Source of the DNA: SMWN01 sp965261165
GTDB lineage: Bacteria; Pseudomonadota; Gammaproteobacteria; Eutrophobiales; Eutrophobiaceae
Reading direction: 5' to 3'
Assembly (NCBI GenBank): GCA_965261165.1
Contig: OZ253445.1
Span: 62,001 to 126,000 of the forward strand
Length of the DNA: 64,000 nt
A program made the translations under genes and the position numbers. Below, piece after piece: positions 13,862 to 22,539 of the stretch; positions within the stretch are counted from its first letter, which is position 1, and each line of letters begins with the position of its first letter. Below the pieces are notes generated by a model, which did no database searches, was not told where the DNA came from, and saw only the letters and a program-made list of their open reading frames with translations.

Positions 13862-15712
13862 ATGGCTTGGACTAAAAATGCATTACGTATCAATTTGACT
13901 GATGGTTCTATTTCTAAAGAACCACTGAATATGGAATGGGCAAATGATTACTTGGGGCAGCGCGGATTGGCAACCAAGTATCTGGTGGAGGAGATCGACC
14001 CTAAATGTGACCCTCTTGGCCCTGATAACAAGCTCATTATGACCACTGGCCCGCTAACTGGAACCATGGCATCTACTGGTGGACGTTATTCGGTAGTAAC
14101 TAAAAGCCCGCTAACTGGTATTTTAGCCTGTTCTAATTCGGGTGGGTTCATTGGCAATGAATTAAAAAATGCTGGTTGGGACATGATCATCTTTGAAGGC
14201 AAATCACCCAAACCTGTTTATCTCTACATAGAGAATGAGAAAGCGGAACTGCTCTCCGCCGATGAACTCTGGGGGAAGTCAGTTTGGGAGGCTGATGCAA
14301 TCCTACATAAGAAATATCAGGACCCACTGCTCAGGATTGCAGCAATCGGTCGATCTGCAGAAGCAGGGTGTTTATATGCTGGGGTTGTTAATGATCTACA
14401 TCGGGCTGCAGGTCGTTCTGGTGTTGGCACTGTCATGGCTTCCAAGAACCTGAAAGCGGTTGCAGTGCGCGGAACCATGGGTGTTGGTAATATCAAAGAG
14501 CCTGTTGCCTTTATGCAAGCTACCAAGGCGGCTAAGAAAGTTCTGGCAGAAAATGCCGTGACAGGAGAAGGCCTGCCAGCACTGGGAACGCAAGTATTGA
14601 TGAATGTCATTAATGAGATGGGCGCGATGCCAACCCATAATATGCAAGAGGTCGTCTTTGAAGGTGCTGGTGATATTTCGGGTGAGGCCATGCTCAAGCC
14701 TCGTGAAAGTGATGGTAATCCCAATCTGACGACGAATGCAGCATGCTTCGGCTGCACCATTGCCTGTGGCAGAATTTCTACCATTGATCGGACTCATTTC
14801 ACCATAGAAAATAAACCTGAATATTGGGGTAATTCTGGCGGTCTGGAATATGAGGCCGCCTGGGCACTGGGTTCGGATTGCGGTGTCAATGATATGGATG
14901 CCCTCACCTATGCCAATTTTCTTTGCAATGAAGATGGCTATGATCCTATCTCCTTCGGCGCAACTGTTGCGGCCGCGATGGATTTATTTGAATCGGGTGC
15001 AATTACAACAAAAGAAACAGGCGGGGTTGAATTTAAATTTGGTTCAGCAGAAGCCCTTGCCAAGGCGGCAGAATGGGTCGCAACAGGGGAAGGTTTTGGC
15101 AAAGATCTTGGCCTAGGGTCAAAACGGCTTTGCGAAAAATACGGGCATCCGGAATTTTCTATGACCGTTAAGGGTCAAGAGTTCCCTGCTTATGACCCGC
15201 GTGGGATTCAGGGAATGGGTTTGGCCTATGCCACCTCTAACAGAGGAGCTTGTCATTTGAGAGGATACACAGTGGCTTCTGAAGTTTTGGGTATCCCGTT
15301 TAAAACTGATCCTCTGGAAACGGAAGGTAAGGCTGAGCTGGTGAAAGCATTCCAAGATGGGGCTGCGGTGGTTGACTCAGCAGGTATTTGCGCCTTTACG
15401 ACTTTTGCCTGGACCATGGAAGATATCGCGTCGCAGATTGATGCAGCTTGCGAAGGAGACTGGGGCGCTGATAGATGTATGGAGGTGGGTGAACGTATCT
15501 GGAATATAGAACGAGATTTTAATAACGCAGCAGGGATGACGGCGGCGGATGATACTTTGCCCAAACGTTTGTTAAAGGATGCGGCGAATATTGGCCCAGC
15601 TAAAGGAAGGGTCAGTGATCTGCATAAGATGTTGCCAGAATACTACAAGCTTCGTGGCTGGAACTCCGATGGTCAATTGACTGACGAAACCCGCGCTCGC
15701 TTCGGTCTCTAA
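13862..15712 (+). CDS. aorB: Tungsten-dependent aldehyde oxidoreductase catalytic subunit (AorB-like)
   Basis: A 616-residue member of the aldehyde:ferredoxin oxidoreductase family at usual full length. Visible hallmarks are the N-terminal domain with TTGPLTGTMASTGGRYSV and SNSGGFIGNELKNAG (bis-pterin binding), the cluster motif CFGCTIACGR near residue 297, and the later AAWALGSDCGVND and RGACHLRGYT blocks. These enzymes oxidise aldehydes to acids, or the reverse with low-potential electrons, using a W-bis-pyranopterin and one [4Fe-4S]. It is flanked by AorA- and AorC-like genes. The true aldehyde is unknown; formaldehyde or longer aldehydes from alcohol oxidation fit the setting. Bound metal is inferred as tungsten from the family. 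Confidence 0.9.
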   Translation: MAWTKNALRINLTDGSISKEPLNMEWANDYLGQRGLATKYLVEEIDPKCDPLGPDNKLIMTTGPLTGTMASTGGRYSVVTKSPLTGILACSNSGGFIGNELKNAGWDMIIFEGKSPKPVYLYIENEKAELLSADELWGKSVWEADAILHKKYQDPLLRIAAIGRSAEAGCLYAGVVNDLHRAAGRSGVGTVMASKNLKAVAVRGTMGVGNIKEPVAFMQATKAAKKVLAENAVTGEGLPALGTQVLMNVINEMGAMPTHNMQEVVFEGAGDISGEAMLKPRESDGNPNLTTNAACFGCTIACGRISTIDRTHFTIENKPEYWGNSGGLEYEAAWALGSDCGVNDMDALTYANFLCNEDGYDPISFGATVAAAMDLFESGAITTKETGGVEFKFGSAEALAKAAEWVATGEGFGKDLGLGSKRLCEKYGHPEFSMTVKGQEFPAYDPRGIQGMGLAYATSNRGACHLRGYTVASEVLGIPFKTDPLETEGKAELVKAFQDGAAVVDSAGICAFTTFAWTMEDIASQIDAACEGDWGADRCMEVGERIWNIERDFNNAAGMTAADDTLPKRLLKDAANIGPAKGRVSDLHKMLPEYYKLRGWNSDGQLTDETRARFGL

Positions 15713-15738
15713 ATAATGGCCGTTTCAGGGGCTAAGTC

Positions 15739-17001
15739 ATGAAGCATGTCATTATCGGAGCAGGCCCTGCGGGCGTGATTGCCGCAGAGACAATATGTAA
15801 GATTCGACCTGAATCATCAGTAATAATCATTGGCTCTGAGCCAGAGCCAGCATATTCTCGGATGGCTATTCCTTATTATCTCATCGGCAACATCAATGAG
15901 GCCGGAACCTATCTGCGTAAGTCAGGAACACATTTTGCGGACGCTGGTATTGAAGTCATACAAGATCGCGTTGTCAAGATTGCTGTAAAGAATAAAAAGC
16001 TATCTCTAGAGAGTGGTAACACTGTTGATTATGACAAACTGCTTATTGCTACAGGCTCTCATCCTATAAGTCCGCCCATACCAGGCATAGACTTACCCGG
16101 TGTATACAGTTGCTGGACACTCGAAGATGGTCGCAACATTGCAGCAAAGGCAACTAAAGGTTCTAACGTCGTATTGATGGGAGCAGGTTTTATTGGTTGT
16201 ATTATTCTTGAAGCGTTGGCTTCACGCGGGGTCAATCTGACCGTGATTGAAATGGAAGATCGTATGGTGCCGAGAATGATGGATCAGAACTCGGGGGGTT
16301 TGATTAAAAGATGGTGCCAAGAAAAAGGGGTGGTCGTACATGCTTCGACCCGGGTTGAGTCCATTGCCGAAGCGGGTAATAGTCTCAATGTCTCGCTGGA
16401 TAATGGTAAAGCAGTCGATGCTGATGTAGTGATCTCTGCGACGGGCGTGAAATCTAATATCCAATTTCTAGAAGGCAGCGGCATTGAAACTGAATTTGGC
16501 GTACTGGTGAATAATAGACTACAGTCGAGTAACCCTGATATCTATGCAGCAGGTGATGTTTGTCAGGGCAAAGACTTTTCTACAGGCGAATATAGCGTTC
16601 AGGCAATCCAGCCAACCGCTGCCGACCACGGTCGTATTGCTGCCATGAATATGATGGGTAAAGATGCAGTTCATCAAGGTAGTATTAACGTCAATGTTTT
16701 GGACACACTCGGTTTAATCTCCAGCTCTTATGGTCTGTGGATGGGGATCGATGGAGGAGGCTCTAGTGAACTCTATGACCCGGAACGTTATCGCTACATT
16801 AAGTTGCAGTTTGAAGATGATATTTTGATCGGCGCACAGTCACTAGGATTAACTCAGCACGTGGGTGTACTAAGAGGGCTGATTCAATCAAAAATAAAAC
16901 TGGGTAAATGGAAAGATCGCCTAATGCAAGATCCAACGCGCATTATGGAGGCTTATTTAGGATGTACTCAGGCTATTGGTCATAACGCGGGTGTCATTTG
17001 A
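15739..17001 (+). CDS. aorC: FAD/NAD-dependent oxidoreductase subunit (AorC-like)
   Basis: A 420-residue flavoprotein of the pyridine nucleotide-disulphide reductase fold without the redox disulphide. It has the FAD-binding GAGPAGVIAAE at residues 7-17, ATGSHP near 110, the NAD-binding GAGFIGCIILEAL near 146, and the second FAD motif AAGDVCQGK near 267. In AorABC enzymes the FAD subunit links the ferredoxin chain to NAD+, allowing aldehyde oxidation with NAD+ or acid reduction with H2 or NADH. It follows the catalytic gene by 26 bp, so assignment as its partner rests on both fold and context. NAD(P) preference is not resolved. Confidence 0.8.
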   Translation: MKHVIIGAGPAGVIAAETICKIRPESSVIIIGSEPEPAYSRMAIPYYLIGNINEAGTYLRKSGTHFADAGIEVIQDRVVKIAVKNKKLSLESGNTVDYDKLLIATGSHPISPPIPGIDLPGVYSCWTLEDGRNIAAKATKGSNVVLMGAGFIGCIILEALASRGVNLTVIEMEDRMVPRMMDQNSGGLIKRWCQEKGVVVHASTRVESIAEAGNSLNVSLDNGKAVDADVVISATGVKSNIQFLEGSGIETEFGVLVNNRLQSSNPDIYAAGDVCQGKDFSTGEYSVQAIQPTAADHGRIAAMNMMGKDAVHQGSINVNVLDTLGLISSSYGLWMGIDGGGSSELYDPERYRYIKLQFEDDILIGAQSLGLTQHVGVLRGLIQSKIKLGKWKDRLMQDPTRIMEAYLGCTQAIGHNAGVI

Positions 17002-17044
17002 ATACAATCAAGATACTGTTTCGATAGATGCGCTGTAGTTATAG

Positions 17045-17302
17045 ATGAGTATGCAAATCACACTAAAGCTCTATGCTGCCTTAAGCAAATATCTTCCTGA
17101 AGGGACGATAAAACACAGGATCACCCTGGATATACCCAGTGAGGAAACGGCTTATGGCGTGATTGAGCGTTATCATGTTCCCAGGGAGAGGGTTCATCTG
17201 GTCTTGCTCAATGGCGTTTATCTAACACCTGAGCAACGTGGGCAAGCCACCTTGAAAGAAGGCGATACGCTAGCCGTTTGGCCGCCTGTTGCAGGTGGAT
17301 GA
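17045..17302 (+). CDS. MoaD/ThiS-like sulphur carrier of the AOR cluster
   Basis: An 85-residue beta-grasp protein ending in the diagnostic Gly-Gly (WPPVAGG), whose C-terminus would be activated as adenylate and thiocarboxylate. A separate moaD (30059) lies with moaE elsewhere in the window, so this copy is probably dedicated to the tungsten enzyme, like the MoaD-type gene found in AOR operons of Aromatoleum. It begins 43 bp after aorC; an ATG two codons later is an alternative start. The central region (ERYHVPRERVHLVLLNGVYL) is longer and more basic than in MoaD proper, consistent with a specialised carrier. Confidence 0.8.
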   Translation: MSMQITLKLYAALSKYLPEGTIKHRITLDIPSEETAYGVIERYHVPRERVHLVLLNGVYLTPEQRGQATLKEGDTLAVWPPVAGG

Positions 17303-17321
17303 GTAGCATAGAGAAGAATAG

Positions 17322-17609
17322 ATGGAGTGTACCTTCGAGCGGGAGATGGCAATCTCACACCGTGATTTCTTCAGGATATTGCCTAAGGCCATTGGCTCTC
17401 GACAATTTCAACACAAAGACAATATCATCACAGTATTTGTAGATGAGGGTGAGATTTGCATTACTTTATCAAAAGAAAGGATTCGAAAAATTGCTAGTTT
17501 ATCCTTACCTATAACAGAGCTGACTTTTCAGATAAAAAATGTTGCAAAAAACACGAAAGATGAGTTTTTCAAACGATTTGACAGGGCCTATCACCGTGGG
17601 GGTGGGTGA
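17322..17609 (+). CDS. Unknown small protein of the AOR cluster
   Basis: A 95-residue protein with no signal peptide or membrane segment. An IITVFVDEGEICITLSKERI strand-rich core and a basic C-terminal half ending GGG are visible. I recognise no family. It lies 19 bp after the MoaD-like gene on the same strand, and is followed by a long untranslated region, so it is probably the last gene of the aldehyde oxidoreductase operon. The DNA pattern looks coding. The ATG at 17322 has a weak ribosome site (AGAGAAG); an ATG at 17346 is an alternative. A cofactor-insertion or assembly role would be a guess based on position. Confidence 0.65.
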   Translation: MECTFEREMAISHRDFFRILPKAIGSRQFQHKDNIITVFVDEGEICITLSKERIRKIASLSLPITELTFQIKNVAKNTKDEFFKRFDRAYHRGGG

Positions 17610-17992
17610 CTACAGATTGCAGCTATTCTAATGTTTTTAGGCTATTTTGTTGTGTAAAAGATACATTATTGAGCAGAACCATCTTAGTGTTGTAAAAAAA
17701 GCAGAAAAGTAGTTGCAGTTGTTCCTCAAATTTTGTACATTGGCTGGGTCTTACATTTTAGGACACTCATGAGTGGCCTTAAGGCTTGGAACTCAACCTT
17801 GGAATTCAGCAAGGGCTTTGTTAGTAAAAATGGCTTTGTTAGTAAAGCTCGACATCAAGGGGGAAGGAAAGGCTGGGGAGGTCGGATTTTTAAACCAGTA
17901 TGATTTTTAAACCAGTATTTTTAAACCATTATATAGGCGTTTAAGCGCCTATATTTTTAAAAACACAATATTTTCTGAGGAGGAGATATACA
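17610..17992. other. Leader and promoter region of the porin gene
   Basis: It is AT-rich with short direct repeats: two copies of GGCTTTGTTAGTAAA near 17815-17845 and three copies of a TTTTTAAACCA block near 17888-17928. A perfect 9-bp inverted repeat (ATATAGGCG / CGCCTATAT, 17931-17954) lies 40 bp before the porin start and could be an operator or an mRNA stem-loop. No gene is supported. Confidence 0.45.
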
Positions 17993-19273
17993 GTGAATAA
18001 ACTAAAAAAATTAAAAGGTGCCGTACTGCTCGCTGCCACCAGTGCGCTGCCTCTTTCGCAAGCGGCCATGGCTGATGTGAGTATCTCAGGCTGGATTAAT
18101 GAAGGTATTACTTACTACGATGATGGCGTAAGCAGCGATGCAGTTCAGATCAATGATAACGGTACCACGCTGGGTTCACGCATCACCCTTGCCGGCGAGA
18201 CTGAAGTATCGACAGGCCTGACTGCGGGTTTTGAGACAATCTTGGAACCAACATCTAGCGACGGCAGCAACGTACTGGGGCTCGGTTCTTCTGGGTCATT
18301 TAATGACGATTCAAACGGTCAAAAGATTGGTGTCTTGGGTAGTAGTGTCCATTTCGGCAGTGACTGGGGCAAGGTGACGGTTGGTCTGCAATCCATGCCG
18401 ACAGATAACATTGCCGTGTTGGAAGATCCTTCCCTGACCCTATGGTCAAGTATCTCACCTGTTTTCCGTGGCAATGGCGCTACCATTCAGGGTTTGTCTG
18501 GTGCCACAGCAAGCGACAAGACAACATGGTGGTCTTTCCTTCAGTGTTTGACTGTTCCAGGCCTAGGTATTGGTATTGACTGTAATGGTATTTACCGTAA
18601 TGGCATACGTTATGACCTGCCTACATTCGGTCCTGTGACTGTTGCCATTGGTCATGCCAATGATGATGTCTACGATATCGCTGTCAAATACAAGGGCTCA
18701 TTGGGTCGCGTAGGTGCTCAAATCGCTCTTGGCTATGCAATCAACCAAGGTGGCGGTGGTGCTAATGTTGGTGGTTCTGAAGCAGAAAACTTCCAAATGC
18801 AGGCTGGTTTAAGTGATTTTGGCGCAAGCGGTCTGTTTGGTTCTATCGCTTATCAGACTGAAGAATCTGACGACGCTGCTAAAGGCTCGGGCGGCGATAC
18901 TGATGCTTGGTGGTTGAAGGTAGGCGCCAAGAAACAGTGGTTTGCTGCTGGCGACACCTCTATTTCCTTCAACTATGGCCAATACAATGATCAATTTGGT
19001 GGAGCGCCAATTGCAGCAGCAGCAGCAGTAGCCGCTGAGCCAGGAAATGCTGGAAAAGCAGCAGTAGCTGCAGCAACAGCTACTGGCATTACTGGTTCTG
19101 AGGTACAGCGTATTGGTATATCCGTGGACCAATACTTTGGCAGCAGCTTGATCATTTACGGTATTTGGGAGCAGTTAGACCTTGATGTTGAGGGCGATGC
19201 TGCGACTACCGCCGTTTATGGTGGTGCACAGGAACTTGATATGTTTACCCTTGGCGCAACCTACTTCTTCTAG
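17993..19273 (+). CDS. Outer-membrane porin (Gram-negative porin type)
   Basis: A 426-residue protein starting at a GTG preceded by a strong GAGGAGG site. A signal peptide (to about residue 27, AAMA-DVSISG) leads into a typical porin barrel with ISGWINEGITYYD and a terminal strand FTLGATYFF ending in phenylalanine. An alanine-rich insert (about residues 341-362, AAAAAVAAEPGNAGKAAVAA) sits in a late loop and has a repetitive GCA/GCT codon pattern, probably a slippage-prone extracellular loop. It stands alone after the AOR cluster, with its own leader and terminator. Passive uptake of an organic or inorganic anion is plausible but not deduced. Confidence 0.85.
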   Translation: MNKLKKLKGAVLLAATSALPLSQAAMADVSISGWINEGITYYDDGVSSDAVQINDNGTTLGSRITLAGETEVSTGLTAGFETILEPTSSDGSNVLGLGSSGSFNDDSNGQKIGVLGSSVHFGSDWGKVTVGLQSMPTDNIAVLEDPSLTLWSSISPVFRGNGATIQGLSGATASDKTTWWSFLQCLTVPGLGIGIDCNGIYRNGIRYDLPTFGPVTVAIGHANDDVYDIAVKYKGSLGRVGAQIALGYAINQGGGGANVGGSEAENFQMQAGLSDFGASGLFGSIAYQTEESDDAAKGSGGDTDAWWLKVGAKKQWFAAGDTSISFNYGQYNDQFGGAPIAAAAAVAAEPGNAGKAAVAAATATGITGSEVQRIGISVDQYFGSSLIIYGIWEQLDLDVEGDAATTAVYGGAQELDMFTLGATYFF

Positions 19274-19320
19274 GATATATCTTTAGAAGTAAGCAATGCA
19301 GTTTTAAATTGCTGAATAAA

Positions 19321-19347
19321 AAAGGCCTCTTCGGAGGCCTTTTTTTT
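19321..19347 (+). terminator. Terminator of the porin gene
   Basis: AAAGGCCTC and GAGGCCTTT form a perfect 9-bp stem closed by a TTCG tetraloop and followed by a T-run; the site is 48 bp after the porin stop. Confidence 0.92.
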
Positions 19348-19350
19348 GGC

Positions 19351-19389
19351 CATGTTTTTTCATCATGTTTTTTCATCATGTTTTTTCAT
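19351..19389. repeat. Three tandem copies of CATGTTTTTTCAT
   Basis: Units of 13 bp start at 19351, 19364 and 19377, directly after the porin terminator, and are identical. Confidence 0.9.
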
Positions 19390-19754
19390 CATAGATAACC
19401 CGCACAAGGAAGGCTGCGATTATTCGTCTGGTTACAAAGGCGTGTGTCAGCATCCCCCCCCCTGTTAAAAAAAGAGGGCTAGGGGGTTATTTCGTACAAC
19501 AAGGCACCGACACCGACCTAAAAGGCCGCATGGAAACCTGCACTAGGTCATCCCTAGCGGCGACTATTTACCTGTTCTGCAAACAACACTGTTCCATAAT
19601 GAATATAAATAAGGGGGGTATCTTAGCTTTGGGTTGACACCGCATAGATTCGCAATGACAAGAGCAGTATATTTGTTGTAAACTGCGCGACGATTACAGG
19701 CCCTAAGGCTGTACACAGGTAACTTTTTGTAAGCTTAGAAACCATATCATAATA

Positions 19755-20702
19755 ATGAAATCATATAAAAATCAATTAATTACATTATTTCTGTTGTTAG
19801 TTTTTTGTAATGCTGTTCCTGCCGTAGATTTCTTTGAGGGAGATGAGGCTGTTATCTGGAAATCAGGTCTTAATCTGTATTTTAAATATACGACTCAAGG
19901 CAAATCTAAATCTGGCAAGAATGATCATCCAGTAGACATGGATAAAAAAGATTTAATCAATGCCCTGAAGGCACTGAAATTCACTGAAAAAAGTTTTTTC
20001 TCGGGCGAGACCATCAGGAACGTATTTTCGTTGTCGCAGATGAATCTATTTGCCAAGCAGGTTGCCAAAGGTTTGAAAAATGCGAAATCGGAGCAAGACA
20101 TTATCTTCGTGATGGAAGGAGGCTCTCGTAAACTTTTTATCGCCACGGAAAAGAGCTTTGTTGCTGGTCGCGTGTTCTTTAAAGCAGGAAAGCTTAATAT
20201 TATCCTCGGTGAATATGATAGAGGCAGAAATGATGCCTTTGAAAAGGTTTATGACCCATCAGGCAGGGCTGCAGTACCTTACTCTTTCAACCATGGCTTA
20301 CGTTCAAAAAATTCAAAAAAATTCAAAGGGAATGTCACTGGTATTCCTGGCGTTATTAATAAAAGATTTGGCAGTAAATTGCGTCAGGACTGGCTTGTGA
20401 TTGATGTGGAAACCGCAGCAAAAGAATACCTTATAAGCTTAAATAAAAAAGAGAACCCCTCTTTAGTAAGAAATGATAAACGATTGCAAGTCGAAGCAGC
20501 AAAACTGGCTAGAGAACGTCGTGTAATGCGTGCTGAAATGGCGCGTATGCGTAAGGAAATGAAGGGGATTAATCTAGGTGGAAGCGCATCTTCAAAAACT
20601 TCTGAAGAAAGAATCGTAACACTGGATGCCCTCTTAGCTAAGAATTTGATTACTCAGGAAGAGTACGCTATCAGACGTAAAAAAATTCTTGATGATATTT
20701 AA
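19755..20702 (+). CDS. Exported protein with C-terminal SHOCT motif
   Basis: A 315-residue protein with a signal peptide (hydrophobic to NAVPA, about residue 23), an uncharacterised alpha/beta middle and a basic coiled region (ARERRVMRAEMARMRKEM, about 253-270). It ends in a SHOCT-type short helical motif, LDALLAKNLITQEEYAIRRK, seen at the C-terminus of many unrelated bacterial proteins and thought to aid oligomerisation. The gene ends 8 bp before the proline iminopeptidase, so the two may be cotranscribed. I recognise no family for the first 230 residues. Confidence 0.7.
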   Translation: MKSYKNQLITLFLLLVFCNAVPAVDFFEGDEAVIWKSGLNLYFKYTTQGKSKSGKNDHPVDMDKKDLINALKALKFTEKSFFSGETIRNVFSLSQMNLFAKQVAKGLKNAKSEQDIIFVMEGGSRKLFIATEKSFVAGRVFFKAGKLNIILGEYDRGRNDAFEKVYDPSGRAAVPYSFNHGLRSKNSKKFKGNVTGIPGVINKRFGSKLRQDWLVIDVETAAKEYLISLNKKENPSLVRNDKRLQVEAAKLARERRVMRAEMARMRKEMKGINLGGSASSKTSEERIVTLDALLAKNLITQEEYAIRRKKILDDI

Positions 20703-20710
20703 TTTAGTTT

Positions 20711-21718
20711 GTGGTCATAAATCCTAATTATTTTAAAAACTTGAAAACACTTTATCCTGAATTAGAGTCCTTCGCGAGTGATGCCCTCGAATTAAACAAT
20801 GGGCATTTTGTTTATTTCGAACAATCCGGAAATAAAAATGGGCTCCCTATAATCTTTCTCCATGGCGGGCCTGGTTCGGGTTGTGATGAAAGTCACCGTC
20901 GATATTTTAACCCTGATAAATACAGAATCATTATTTTTGATCAGCGCGGTTGTGGTCGCTCTAAACCAAGTGGGCATGTGGAATATAATTCCACGCAAGA
21001 TATTCTCGAAGATATTGAGTCAATTCGAAAAAAACTGGATATTGAAAAATTAATTCTATTTGGTGGCTCTTGGGGGGCGACTTTAGCACTACTCTATGCA
21101 GAACAATATCCACAACATACTTCTGGAATTATTTTGCGTGGCACTTTTCTAGCTCGACAGTGTGATTTTGACTGGTTTGCCAATGATGATTTCAATGGTG
21201 TCAGTAAAATTTTTCCTGATTATTGGCAAGAGTATCTATCCAATTTTAATGAGGAAGATGAGATGAGTGATCGTTTGAGAACATTGCACCGTCGTATTTT
21301 TTCAGATAATAGAGAAATTCAATTAGAAGCTGCTAAAACTTGGTCATTATGGGCAGGGAGAGTCGTAACTCACGGTCTGAATTTAAATGAAGAATATGAA
21401 TTGGAGTTAACCAGCGAACATGATGAAGAAAAACTGATCAATACAGTAAAAATAGAAATGCACTATGCAAAAAACAAATACTTCATCAAAGAGAACCAAA
21501 TATTAGGTAATATTTCCAAGATACCAGAAGTGCCTGTTTCTATCGTACACGGACGTAAAGATCTAACCTGTCTTCCTGAATCATCATGGTCGGTTCATCG
21601 TGCCTTATCTGAATCTGAAATCGTTATTGTTGCAGAAGCTGGGCATCTTGCCGGTGAGCCAGCGATGATTGATGCATTAATTACTGCAACAGATCAAATG
21701 ATAGATAATGTTTTGTGA
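20711..21718 (+). CDS. pip: Proline iminopeptidase (alpha/beta hydrolase)
   Basis: A 335-residue protein whose start LYPELESFASDALELNNGH, oxyanion region LHGGPGSGC, motif FDQRGCGRS and nucleophile elbow GGSWGATLAL (Ser near residue 120) match prolyl aminopeptidases of the S33 family. The catalytic Asp (HGRKDLTC) and His (EAGHLAG) are present near 280 and 309. It removes N-terminal proline from peptides in the cytoplasm. The GTG at 20711 gives the family start; its stop overlaps the folP GTG by 4 bp (GTGA), indicating coupled translation. It is about 20 residues longer than many homologues because of an insert near 210-260. Confidence 0.9.
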   Translation: MVINPNYFKNLKTLYPELESFASDALELNNGHFVYFEQSGNKNGLPIIFLHGGPGSGCDESHRRYFNPDKYRIIIFDQRGCGRSKPSGHVEYNSTQDILEDIESIRKKLDIEKLILFGGSWGATLALLYAEQYPQHTSGIILRGTFLARQCDFDWFANDDFNGVSKIFPDYWQEYLSNFNEEDEMSDRLRTLHRRIFSDNREIQLEAAKTWSLWAGRVVTHGLNLNEEYELELTSEHDEEKLINTVKIEMHYAKNKYFIKENQILGNISKIPEVPVSIVHGRKDLTCLPESSWSVHRALSESEIVIVAEAGHLAGEPAMIDALITATDQMIDNVL

Positions 21719-22539
21719 ATTTTAAGCAAATAAAAAAGCCATTAATTATGGGTATCCTGAATGTTACCCAAGATAGTTTTTCTGATGGCGGTCGGTTTGA
21801 TAAAACCCGGCCGGCTGTGAAGCACGCATTAGATATGATGTACGAGGGAGCAGATATTATTGATGTTGGTGGCGAGTCAACCAGACCAGGAGCTGAACGC
21901 GTTAGTGCAGATGAACAAATATTGCGTGTTCTGGAGACGATACAATCAATCAGAGAGATTGCCCTTCAAGAAGTAGAAATAAGCATTGATACCACCCTGT
22001 CAAAAGTTGCCGAAGCAGCGATTGATGCTGGGGCATCGATAATTAATGATGTGTCAGCCGGCACTGATGACCCACAGATACTTGAGTTAGCTGCGGATAA
22101 AAATATATCTGTCATTTTGATGCATATGCAGGGGAAGCCTCAGACAATGCAGACCAACCCTGTCTACGATAATGTGGTTGAAGATATTCGCGCTTATCTA
22201 CTTACCAGGGTTGAAGTGGCCATGGCCGCTGGTATAAAACAGGAAAATATTACCATTGATCCCGGTGTTGGTTTTGGTAAGACCCAAGAACATAACATGC
22301 GATTAATTGCTAATCTACAGCGCTTCGTTGATACAGGAGCCCCCGTGCTACTGGGTGCCAGTAGAAAACGTTTCATGGGGGCGATATGTGAAGGAGTAGA
22401 ACCTGAAGAGCTAGTCGGTGCGACCTGTGCTACCACTGTCGCAGGCGTGAATGCTGGGGTGCAAATGTACAGGGTGCATGATGTTCGACCAAATCGACAG
22501 GCTGTAGATGTTGCTTGGGCAATCAAAAATAATATGTAA
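21715..22539 (+). CDS. folP: Dihydropteroate synthase
   Basis: A 274-residue TIM-barrel enzyme with the three family signatures: GILNVTQDSFSDGG at residues 13-26, DVGGESTRPGA at 52-62, and DPGVGFGKT near 182-190, plus ASRKRFMG. It condenses hydroxymethyl-dihydropterin pyrophosphate with p-aminobenzoate for folate synthesis. Start is GTG, overlapping the upstream stop. A second, more distant DHPS-like protein (25883) belongs to the H4MPT block, so this is the folate enzyme. Its stop codon (to 22539) abuts the stop of the convergent pqqE gene (from 22540), leaving no spacer or terminator. Confidence 0.93.
   Translation: MNFKQIKKPLIMGILNVTQDSFSDGGRFDKTRPAVKHALDMMYEGADIIDVGGESTRPGAERVSADEQILRVLETIQSIREIALQEVEISIDTTLSKVAEAAIDAGASIINDVSAGTDDPQILELAADKNISVILMHMQGKPQTMQTNPVYDNVVEDIRAYLLTRVEVAMAAGIKQENITIDPGVGFGKTQEHNMRLIANLQRFVDTGAPVLLGASRKRFMGAICEGVEPEELVGATCATTVAGVNAGVQMYRVHDVRPNRQAVDVAWAIKNNM

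Larger units (their letters stand above)
19274..19754. other. Intergenic region after the porin
   Basis: It contains the porin terminator, three tandem 13-bp repeats (19351-19389) and a C-run (about 19455-19463) followed by AAAAAAAGAGGG. A TTGACA at about 19634 lacks a properly spaced -10 box. No gene is supported. Confidence 0.45.

Noticed and set aside
17322..17609. Assignment of the 95-residue protein as MoaE
   Set aside because: The MoaE motifs are absent; MoaE is clearly encoded at 30289.
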